Source: Methyloversatilis sp. XJ19-49
GTDB taxonomy: Bacteria > Pseudomonadota > Gammaproteobacteria > Burkholderiales > Rhodocyclaceae
Length of the DNA stretch: 64,000 nt
Reading direction: 5' to 3'
Assembly (NCBI RefSeq): GCF_024580145.1
Contig: NZ_JANINI010000003.1
Coordinates: 62,001 to 126,000, forward strand
Of the stretch, positions 57,858-64,000 are shown piece after piece (the first letter of the stretch is position 1; every line of letters starts with the position of its first letter). The notes beneath the pieces are model-generated. The model did no database searches, was not told where the DNA came from, and saw nothing but the letters and a program-made list of their open reading frames with translations. A program made the translations under genes and the position numbers.

Positions 57858-59269
57858 ATCCGGTCTGGATAGTCGATGATGACCGCTCGATACGCTGGGT
57901 GCTCGAAAAGGCGCTGGCGCGCGAGTCGATCCCGTATTCCGCCTTTTCCACCGCCCAGGAAGCGCTCGATGCGCTCGATTCCGGCGGCCAGCCGCAGGTG
58001 CTCGTGTCCGACATCCGCATGCCGGGCGAATCCGGCCTGTCGCTGCTGGAAAAGGTCAAGGCGCGCCACCCCAGCCTGCCGGTCATCATCATGACCGCCT
58101 ATTCGGATCTGGACAGCGCGGTCGCCGCCTTCCAGGGCGGCGCGTTCGAATACCTGCCGAAACCGTTCGACGTCGATCACGCGATCGAACTGGTGCGCAG
58201 GGCCATCGAAGAGAGCATGCACCAGGCCAGTGCGCCGGCCGAAGCCGACATGGCACCGGAAATTCTCGGCAAGGCGGCGTCGATGCAGGACGTGTTCCGC
58301 GCCATCGGCCGCCTGGCGCAGAGCCACGCCACGGTGCTGATCAACGGCGAATCGGGCACCGGCAAGGAACTGGTGGCGCGCGCGCTGCACCGCCACAGCC
58401 CGCGCCGCGACGCGCCCTTCATCGCGATCAACACCGCCGCCATCCCGCGTGACCTGCTCGAATCCGAACTGTTCGGCCACGAGCGCGGTGCCTTCACCGG
58501 CGCCACCGCGATGCGCCGCGGCCGCTTCGAACAGGCCGATGGCGGCACCTTGTTCCTCGACGAAATCGGCGACATGCCGTCCGAGCTGCAGACGCGCCTG
58601 CTGCGCGTGCTGTCGGACGGCCACTTCTACCGCGTAGGCGGCCATTCGCCGATCAAATCGAACGTACGCGTGATTGCCGCCACCCACCAGAATCTGGAAG
58701 ACCGGGTGAAGCAGGGCCTGTTCCGCGAAGACCTGTTCCACCGGCTCAACGTGATCCGGCTGCGCATCCCGCCGCTGCGCGAGCGGCGCGAGGACATCGT
58801 GCTGCTGGCCCAGCACTTCATGACGAAGAGCGCGCAGGAGCTGGGCGTCGATGCCAAGCGCCTGTCCGAGCCGGCGACCCGCTATCTGCAGGGGCTGGAA
58901 TTTCCGGGCAATGTGCGCCAGCTGGAAAACCTCTGCCACTGGCTGACCGTGATGGCACCCGGGCAGGTGGTCGATGTCAAGGATCTGCCGGCCGAACTGC
59001 GCAGCCAGCCGGCGCGCGAAGCGGCGGGTGACTGGGGCGCGGCGCTGGCGTCCGAGGTCGATCGCCTGATCGCGCTCAAGCAGCCGGCGCTGTTCGATCA
59101 TCTGGTGCAGGAATTCGAACGCACGCTGATCCGGCGTGCGCTGGCCAGCACCGGCGGCCGGCGCATCGAATCCGCACAGCTGCTGGGCATCGGCCGCAAC
59201 ACGATCACGCGCAAGATCCAGGAACTGAACATCGAAGGCGGACGCGAAGTCGAGACGGACCTCGAGTAG
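57854..59269 (+). CDS. glnG: nitrogen regulation response regulator NtrC (GlnG)
   Basis: A 471-residue sigma-54 activator. The receiver has phosphoacceptor D53 (VLVSDIRMPGESG). The AAA+ domain has GESGTGKEL, GAFTGAT and LFLDEIGDMP. A Fis-type helix-turn-helix ends it (RIESAQLLGIGRNTITRKIQEL). It should bind the two dyads upstream of glnA and activate the sigma-54 promoter there. It is the second NtrC-class activator in the window besides PrsR. Confidence 0.96.
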   Translation: MNPVWIVDDDRSIRWVLEKALARESIPYSAFSTAQEALDALDSGGQPQVLVSDIRMPGESGLSLLEKVKARHPSLPVIIMTAYSDLDSAVAAFQGGAFEYLPKPFDVDHAIELVRRAIEESMHQASAPAEADMAPEILGKAASMQDVFRAIGRLAQSHATVLINGESGTGKELVARALHRHSPRRDAPFIAINTAAIPRDLLESELFGHERGAFTGATAMRRGRFEQADGGTLFLDEIGDMPSELQTRLLRVLSDGHFYRVGGHSPIKSNVRVIAATHQNLEDRVKQGLFREDLFHRLNVIRLRIPPLRERREDIVLLAQHFMTKSAQELGVDAKRLSEPATRYLQGLEFPGNVRQLENLCHWLTVMAPGQVVDVKDLPAELRSQPAREAAGDWGAALASEVDRLIALKQPALFDHLVQEFERTLIRRALASTGGRRIESAQLLGIGRNTITRKIQELNIEGGREVETDLE

Positions 59270-59286
59270 TCCGCGTGACACGATGG

Positions 59287-59310
59287 CGGGTGGCTGCATG
59301 CAGCCACCCG
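59287..59310. repeat. perfect 24-bp palindrome between ntrC and birA
   Basis: CGGGTGGCTGCA is followed immediately by its exact complement TGCAGCCACCCG, with no spacer. It ends three bases before a TACAAT box (59313-59318) that is itself 7 bases before the birA ATG. It could end the ntrC transcript or be an operator for birA. Confidence 0.55.
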
Positions 59311-59325
59311 GCTACAATCCGCCGC

Positions 59326-60129
59326 ATGACTGTCCTCGCCGAAACCGCCGTTGCGGACACCGCACTTGCCGACGCGCTGCGCCGGCGCGCCGGCGCCGTT
59401 CCCGAAAACTGGACAGTCGAGGTGTACGTTGCCTGTACCAGCACCAACAGCGTGCTGCTCGACCAGACCGGACGCGACACGCGCCTGCTCTTCGCGCTCG
59501 AACAGACCGCCGGCCGCGGGCGGCGCGGTCGCGCATGGACCGCCCGCCCGGGCGACAGCCTCACCTTTTCGCTGCGCCACACCTTTGCGCTGCGCGCCGA
59601 CGCGCTGTCCGGACTGAGTCTGGCGGTCGGCGTCGCACTGGCCGATGCGCTGAGCGCGCGCGGCATCACCGACATCGCGCTCAAGTGGCCGAACGACCTG
59701 ATGCGGGCCGACCGGAAACTGGGTGGCGTGCTGATAGAACTGTCATCGCCGCCGACCGGCGAAACGACCGCCGTCATCGGCGTCGGACTCAATCTCGCGC
59801 TGCCGCCGGCAGGCGACTACGCCCATGCACCGGCGGCGCTCTCCCCTGATGCCCCCGGCCGTGAAGTGTGGCTGGACGTCGGTGCAGCGCTGGCCGACGC
59901 GCTGGCGCGCATGCTGCCGCAGTTCGCGGCGCACGGTTTCGCCCCTTTCGCCGATCGCTGGAACCACTACAACCTGCACGCCGGCCGCGCGGTCACCGTG
60001 TCCGGCGATGACGCGCAGCTCAGCGGACGGTGTCTGGGTGCCGATCACGACGGCGCGCTGCGGCTCGACTGCGACGGCCGGGTCGAGCGTGTGCTCGCCG
60101 GTGACGTATCGCTGCGTACGGCGCCCTGA
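59326..60129 (+). CDS. birA: biotin-[acetyl-CoA-carboxylase] ligase
   Basis: A 267-residue biotin protein ligase with GRGRRGRAW (biotinyl-adenylate loop), KWPNDLM, GGVLIE and GVGLNL, plus the C-terminal SH3-like domain. The N-terminal DNA-binding domain of E. coli BirA is absent, so this is a ligase only, not a biotin repressor. It biotinylates the acetyl-CoA carboxylase carrier protein. The ATG giving MTVLAETAVAD is used; an upstream in-frame GTG falls before the palindrome. coaX follows after one base. Confidence 0.93.
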   Translation: MTVLAETAVADTALADALRRRAGAVPENWTVEVYVACTSTNSVLLDQTGRDTRLLFALEQTAGRGRRGRAWTARPGDSLTFSLRHTFALRADALSGLSLAVGVALADALSARGITDIALKWPNDLMRADRKLGGVLIELSSPPTGETTAVIGVGLNLALPPAGDYAHAPAALSPDAPGREVWLDVGAALADALARMLPQFAAHGFAPFADRWNHYNLHAGRAVTVSGDDAQLSGRCLGADHDGALRLDCDGRVERVLAGDVSLRTAP

Positions 60130-60130
60130 C

Positions 60131-60913
60131 ATGCAGTTGCTGATAGACGCCGGCAACAGCCGCATCAAGTGGGCCTGGTGCGAGCGCGGCCATCCCGGCA
60201 AGGTTTCGGCGCTCGATGTGTCTGCGCTCGATGCGGCGGTGCTGGCGCGCGCGTGGCAGGCGGCCACGACCGCGCACTACACCTGCGTGGCGGGCGATGT
60301 CGTCGATGCCGACATCCGGCGTGCGTTGTCGCCAGCCTGTGCGGCGCACCGCGTGTTCGCCCGGGCGACGGCCTGCGGCATTGCGAACCTGTACGAGCAG
60401 CCGGCCCAGCTGGGCGCCGATCGCTGGGCCGCGCTGATCGGCGCACGCGCGCTGCAGTCCGGGCCGCTCGTCGTCGCCACCGCCGGCACTGCGACCACCA
60501 TCGATGCACTCGACGCCGACGACCGCTTCATCGGCGGCTACATCCTGCCCGGCCTGCGCCTGATGCTCGAGTCGTTGGCGCGTCACACCGCGGACCTGCC
60601 ACACGCCGTCGGTGACGCGGCCGACTGGCCGCGCAACACCGACGATGCCATCCACAACGCGTGCACCGATGCCCAGGCGGCGCTGATCGAACGCGTGCGC
60701 GAACAGCTTGGCCCGCAGGCGACCGTGCTGCTGTCCGGCGGCGCGGCGGCTGCGATCGGACCGCGACTGCGCTGTGCGCACCGGCGGGTGGACGATCTCG
60801 TGCTGCACGGGCTGGCCCGGCTGGCGGCTGCGGACAACAGCCCGGATGTGATGAAATGCGAATCCAAGCGGGATCCGGTGAATGAAGCCCTGCGGCCGAA
60901 GTTTCCCGGATGA
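60131..60913 (+). CDS. coaX: type III pantothenate kinase
   Basis: A 260-residue ASKHA-fold kinase with LLIDAGNSRIKWA (phosphate 1), GADRWAALIGAR and ATAGTATTIDAL, the CoaX motifs. It phosphorylates pantothenate, the first step of CoA synthesis, and is not feedback-inhibited by CoA in known members. It begins one base after birA, the usual betaproteobacterial pairing. Confidence 0.94.
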   Translation: MQLLIDAGNSRIKWAWCERGHPGKVSALDVSALDAAVLARAWQAATTAHYTCVAGDVVDADIRRALSPACAAHRVFARATACGIANLYEQPAQLGADRWAALIGARALQSGPLVVATAGTATTIDALDADDRFIGGYILPGLRLMLESLARHTADLPHAVGDAADWPRNTDDAIHNACTDAQAALIERVREQLGPQATVLLSGGAAAAIGPRLRCAHRRVDDLVLHGLARLAAADNSPDVMKCESKRDPVNEALRPKFPG

Positions 60914-60970
60914 CATCTTTCGAATGAAATCTCCCTTCTGCGGCATTGCGCCGCGCCACGGACATTGACG

Positions 60971-61657
60971 ATGCGCCTCGTGTTCTTCCTGCTGCTGCTG
61001 GTCAATGTTGCGCTCTACCCCTTCGTGTCCGGCCTGATCGCCGGCAAGGACAACGGCAGCGAGCCGCTTCGCATGGCCAGCCAGATGAAACCGGACAGCA
61101 TCCGCATCCTGGCATCCGATGGCGAAGCACCCGTCACCGAGGCCGTCGCCGCGCCGGATGCGGCTGCGGCAGTCACGGCCGACACCGACGCGCCGGCGCT
61201 CTGCCGGGCGTTCGACGGCCTGTCGCGTGAGCAGGTCGATGCGCTGACCGCGCGCATCGCCTCGCAGCAGCTCGCGCTGCAGCTGGCGGAAGCCGAACAG
61301 ACCGAAACCACGGCCTGGTGGGTGCACATCCCCGACATGCAGACGCGCCAGCTGGCGGAACGCAAGCAGGCCGAACTGCGCGCGCTGGGCGTGCGTGAAA
61401 TGCTCGTCATGGCCGACCCGGCCGATTCGCAGAAGCTGGCCGTGTCGCTCGGCCTGTTCAAGACCGAGGCGGCCGCGAAGGAATTGCTGGCCACGCTGAA
61501 CGGGCAAGGCGTGCGCAGCGCGCGCATCGCGCCGCGCGAAGGCCGCGCCGGACGCTACCGGGTCGAGGTGCGCGGCACCGGGCCCGAACTGGCTGCCTTG
61601 TTCGACAGCGCCCCGCTGGCGCTCGACGAGACGGCCCAGCGGACCGACTGCCAATGA
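60971..61657 (+). CDS. SPOR-domain-like membrane protein
   Basis: A 228-residue protein with an N-terminal helix (about residues 4-22) and a C-terminal SPOR-like domain (about 115-195; WWVHIPDMQTRQLAERKQAELRALG-type start, then LGLFKTEAAAKELLATL). SPOR domains bind denuded septal glycan, so it may sit at division sites. It follows coaX, as is common in betaproteobacteria, and its stop overlaps the coaE ATG. An upstream in-frame TTG is an alternative start. Confidence 0.8.
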   Translation: MRLVFFLLLLVNVALYPFVSGLIAGKDNGSEPLRMASQMKPDSIRILASDGEAPVTEAVAAPDAAAAVTADTDAPALCRAFDGLSREQVDALTARIASQQLALQLAEAEQTETTAWWVHIPDMQTRQLAERKQAELRALGVREMLVMADPADSQKLAVSLGLFKTEAAAKELLATLNGQGVRSARIAPREGRAGRYRVEVRGTGPELAALFDSAPLALDETAQRTDCQ

Positions 61658-62277
61658 CCTTCGTGGTCGGGCTGACCGGCGGCATCGGCAGCGGCAAGTC
61701 GGCGGTGGCCGAGCTGTTCGTGCAGCGCGGTGCCGCGCTGGTCGACACCGACGCCATCGCACACCAGCTTACGGGACGGCACGGCGCTGCCATCGCGCCG
61801 CTGCGCGAGGCGTTCGGCGATGCCTTCATCACGGCCGACGGCGCGCTCGACCGCGCCCGCATGCGTGCCCATGCGTTCGCCGAACCGGCGGTCCGGGCGC
61901 GGCTCGAAGCCCTGCTGCACCCGCTGATCCGCACCCGGGCCCGCGACGAGGTCGCCGCCAGTGCTGCGCCCTATGTCGTACTGGCGGTGCCGTTGCTGAT
62001 CGAATCCGGCGACTGGAACAGCCGCTGCGACCGCGTACTGGTGGTCGATTGTCCGGTCGAATTGCAGCGCGAACGGGTGCGTGCGCGCAGCGCCCTCCCG
62101 GCCGACGAGATCGACCGCATCATCGCCGCGCAGGCGTCGCGCGAAGCCCGTCTCGCGGTGGCCGACGATGTCATCGACAACGCAGGCGAGCGCGCTGCGC
62201 TGGTGCCACAGGTCGATGTGCTCCATGCGCGCTACATGACGCTCGCGAAACGTGAAAAACCGGCGTCGGCGTTGTGA
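61654..62277 (+). CDS. coaE: dephospho-CoA kinase
   Basis: A 207-residue P-loop kinase with GLTGGIGSGKSAVAELF at residues 5-21, DTDAIAHQLT and a C-terminal lid (RVRARSALPADEIDRIIAAQ). It phosphorylates the ribose of dephospho-CoA, the last step of CoA synthesis. The ATG overlaps the SPOR gene stop (ATGA). It shares this short cluster with coaX, the first step of the pathway. Confidence 0.95.
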   Translation: MTFVVGLTGGIGSGKSAVAELFVQRGAALVDTDAIAHQLTGRHGAAIAPLREAFGDAFITADGALDRARMRAHAFAEPAVRARLEALLHPLIRTRARDEVAASAAPYVVLAVPLLIESGDWNSRCDRVLVVDCPVELQRERVRARSALPADEIDRIIAAQASREARLAVADDVIDNAGERAALVPQVDVLHARYMTLAKREKPASAL

Positions 62278-62338
62278 CTCAAGGGGTTTTCCGTCAGAAT
62301 CATGAGAATTTGCTTGAACAAGTCCCGGACAAGCCCCT

Positions 62339-63094
62339 GTGATTACATACGAATATCCTCTGAACGAGCGCATCCGCACGCTGCTGCGCCTGGAGGACCT
62401 GTTCGAACGCACGCAGCATTTCATGCGTGCCGAAGGCGCGCATGAACATCACGTTGCACTGGTCGGCCTGTTCGAGATTCTCGAAGTCGCGTCGCGTGCC
62501 GACCTGAAGGTCGACCTGGTGCAGGAACTGGAGCGGCAGCGCCAGACGCTGATGTCCTTCCGCAACAACCCCGACATTTCCGAAGAAGCCCTGTCCGGTG
62601 CGCTGTACGAGATAGAGCAGGCCAGCGCGGCGCTGCTGTCGATGGCCGGCAAGATCGGCCAGTACCTGCGCGAGAACGACTGGCTCATGAGCATCAAGAG
62701 CCGCACTGCGATCCCGGGCGGCCTGTGCGAATTCGACCTGCCGTCGTATCACTACTGGTGTCACCGTGATCCATCGCTGCGCCAGGCCGATCTGGTCGGC
62801 TGGCTGACGCCGATGCTGCCGATCCGCGACGGCCTGACCATCGTGCTGCGTCTGCTGCGCGCCAGCGGCCGGCCGGAGCGTCACATTGCGGGCAGCGGTG
62901 CGTTCCAGCAGATGATGGGCGGCAAGTCGGCGCAGATGCTGCGTCTGCGCGTGTCGATGGAAGAAGCGGTCACGCCGGAAATCAGTGCCAACAAGTACGC
63001 GCTCAACATCCGCTTCGTGGCGCCCGGCGGTCACGCCCGCCCGCGCGTGACCGAAACCGACGTCGGCTTCGAACTGACCTTCTGCAATCTGTGA
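62339..63094 (+). CDS. zapD: cell division protein ZapD
   Basis: A 251-residue FtsZ-binding protein of the ZapD (YacF/DUF1342) family: ITYEYPLNERIRTLLRLEDLF at the N-terminal helical domain and GGLCEFDLPSYHYWCHRD leading the beta domain. It bundles FtsZ filaments at midcell. It starts at a GTG with a weak ribosome site, and its stop overlaps the yacG GTG. Confidence 0.95.
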   Translation: MITYEYPLNERIRTLLRLEDLFERTQHFMRAEGAHEHHVALVGLFEILEVASRADLKVDLVQELERQRQTLMSFRNNPDISEEALSGALYEIEQASAALLSMAGKIGQYLRENDWLMSIKSRTAIPGGLCEFDLPSYHYWCHRDPSLRQADLVGWLTPMLPIRDGLTIVLRLLRASGRPERHIAGSGAFQQMMGGKSAQMLRLRVSMEEAVTPEISANKYALNIRFVAPGGHARPRVTETDVGFELTFCNL

Positions 63095-63288
63095 GCACTC
63101 CGGGCACCGGCGGTCGCATCGTCACCTGTCCGCGCTGCGGCCAGCCCGCCGTCTATGCGCCGTCGAATCCGGCACGGCCGTTCTGCAGCCCGCGCTGCAA
63201 GAATTCCGATTTCGTCGCCTGGGCGAACGAGGAGTATCGCGTGCCCGATGCGTCGCCCGAACTGCCGCCGGACGAAGATATTTCATAG
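63091..63288 (+). CDS. yacG: DNA gyrase inhibitor YacG
   Basis: A 65-residue zinc protein with C13, C16, C32 and C36 (TCPRCGQ ... FCSPRCK) followed by the DFVAWANEEYRVP segment and an acidic tail. It binds GyrB and blocks DNA binding. A GTG start overlaps the zapD stop by 4 bp. The coaE-zapD-yacG order is conserved in many beta- and gammaproteobacteria. Confidence 0.95.
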   Translation: MSTPGTGGRIVTCPRCGQPAVYAPSNPARPFCSPRCKNSDFVAWANEEYRVPDASPELPPDEDIS

Positions 63289-63368
63289 GTCGGTCTGGCC
63301 GAACGAATCCGGGTGCCTCGCCGCGATTGGCACCGGTCCTGTGGGAGCTGTGATCGGCACCGGCCCCC

Positions 63369-63395
63369 TGTGGGAGCGGCGGCCTCGCCGCGATC
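63369..63395 (+). repeat. REP-like element, copy 1
   Basis: A 27-base unit reading TGTGGGAGCGG, then CGGCCTCGCCGCGATC, containing the short inverted repeat CGGCG/CGCCG. A shorter, degraded version lies just upstream (around 63311-63368). It resembles proteobacterial REP sequences. Confidence 0.8.
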
Positions 63396-63427
63396 AGTGC
63401 TGCGATGGTCGCAGTGCAACGTGCACA

Positions 63428-63454
63428 TGTGGGAGCGGCGGCCTCGCCGCGATC
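63428..63454 (+). repeat. REP-like element, copy 2
   Basis: Identical over 27 bases to copy 1 and in the same orientation, 32 bases further on. Confidence 0.8.
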
Positions 63455-63484
63455 GTGCCGTGACCGTCGTTGTGCAGAGTGCGT

Positions 63485-63510
63485 ATCGCGGCGAGGCCGC
63501 CGCTCCCACA
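63485..63510 (-). repeat. REP-like element, copy 3, inverted
   Basis: An exact 26-base reverse complement of the preceding copies. With copy 2 it forms a REP pair (REPIN-like), able to fold into a long hairpin with a 30-base loop. Confidence 0.8.
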
Positions 63511-63576
63511 GGGCCAGCTCCCACAGGGCCAGCTCCCACAGGGCCAGCTCCCACAGGGCCAGCTCCCACAGGGCCG
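63502..63576. repeat. 15-bp tandem repeat, five copies
   Basis: GCTCCCACAGGGCCA is repeated head to tail five times (the last ends in G). The unit is built from the outer end of the inverted REP-like copy (GCTCCCACA) plus GGGCCA, so the array seems to have grown by slippage from the REP edge. The gap from yacG to the tonB-like gene (about 350 bp) contains only these repeats. Confidence 0.9.
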
Positions 63577-63635
63577 TCGCTTCTGTTGTTGTCCTGGGCT
63601 GGCGGGTATCTTTGCCGTGTCGACTCGGCGCCGCG

Positions 63636-64000
63636 TCAATCCAGCCTGAACACCACCGGCAGCAGCATTTCGCGTGCGCCGCCAGCGTCGATGCGGCCGA
63701 TCTGGCGTGCGGCGTCGAGCGCTGCCCGGTCCAGCAGTGCGTGACCGCTGCCGGCCAGCACGGCGGCGTCGATGACCCGGCCCGACACATCGAGCAGCAG
63801 GCGCAGCGTCACTTCCCCCTCCAGTTCCTGCTCGATCGCCTCCGGCGGGTAGAACACATGACGGTTCAGCTTCTGTTGCGCCTGCTCACGCGCCGCGGCG
63901 GTGGCCGTCGCGTCACGTGGTGCGTGGACGACCGCCGGCGGTCGCGGTGCCGGTGCCGGCTCCGTCCGTTCGCTGCGCGTGTCCTTCAGCAGCGGTTCAG
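63636..64000 (-). CDS. TonB-family protein, C-terminal part
   Basis: The C-terminal 120 residues or so of a gene that starts beyond the window. A proline/alanine-rich linker (EPAPAPRPPAVVHAPRDA) leads into a TonB C-terminal domain (FYPPEAIEQELEGEVTLRLLLD). A shorter reading from an internal GTG is rejected because the frame and the typical Pro-rich linker continue upstream. Such proteins transmit inner-membrane energy to outer-membrane receptors; the partner is not visible. Confidence 0.8.
   Translation of the reverse strand, partial: EPLLKDTRSERTEPAPAPRPPAVVHAPRDATATAAAREQAQQKLNRHVFYPPEAIEQELEGEVTLRLLLDVSGRVIDAAVLAGSGHALLDRAALDAARQIGRIDAGGAREMLLPVVFRLD

Noticed and set aside
63502-63576. 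Possible CRISPR array
   Set aside because: Units are 15 bp, contiguous and without spacers, so this is a simple tandem repeat; there are no cas genes.

Overview
The window is high-GC, gene-dense chromosomal DNA from a betaproteobacterium. Supporting signs are an exosortase A/PEP-CTERM regulatory set (PrsK, PrsR, PrsT), the hemA-prfA-prmC-grxD block, glnA followed by ntrB-ntrC, and a birA-coaX-SPOR cluster. The overall style resembles the Rhodocyclales/Sterolibacteriaceae (for example Methyloversatilis-like methylotrophs), but the genus is my inference. I found no tRNA, rRNA, CRISPR array, phage or insertion sequence.

Region 1 (1-20.4 kb) is one flank of an extracellular polysaccharide / exosortase A locus. 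Leftward genes encode an SGNH-hydrolase-like membrane protein (cut by the window edge), a VanZ-like/heparinase II-III fusion and an acyl carrier protein. Rightward genes encode a deacetylase-like protein, an acyl-CoA ligase, a PLP-dependent decarboxylase, a polyprenyl-phosphate sugar transferase, the sensor PrsK, the sigma-54 activator PrsR, the TPR lipoprotein PrsT, two enzymes predicted to make UDP-GalNAcA, a Sel1/lytic transglycosylase and a trypsin-like protease. The exosortase itself is not here and probably lies to the left. A PEP-CTERM metallopeptidase, the kind of substrate this system sorts, sits about 20 kb away at 39.4-40.3 kb, directly behind a diguanylate cyclase. A mannose-1-phosphate guanylyltransferase at 32.5 kb could supply GDP-mannose to the same polymer.

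Region 2 (20.4-44.7 kb) is housekeeping mixed with signalling: hemA, prfA, prmC, grxD, a small hydrolase, the tail-specific protease Prc, an ABC exporter, a lone flhB, two chemoreceptors on opposite strands, manC, ettA, the diguanylate cyclase, rlhA, a zinc-ribbon protein, a glutathione transferase, and small membrane proteins including two short genes (51 and 54 aa).

Region 3 (44.8-54.3 kb) is accessory metabolism and stress: a MarR regulator with a consensus sigma-70 promoter and almost no leader, a SnoaL-like protein, an EamA exporter, a P460-type haem lipoprotein, a histidine phosphatase, a secreted protein of unknown function, MmsA, ClsB, an endonuclease/exonuclease/phosphatase protein, nadA and a rhodanese.

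Region 4 (54.3-64 kb) is nitrogen control and CoA/biotin metabolism. glnA has a sigma-54 promoter and two NtrC-like sites spaced as in enteric glnAp2. It is followed by ntrB-ntrC, birA, coaX, a SPOR protein, coaE, zapD and yacG. The window ends with a REP-like repeat cluster, a five-copy 15-bp tandem repeat and the C-terminal part of a TonB-family gene.
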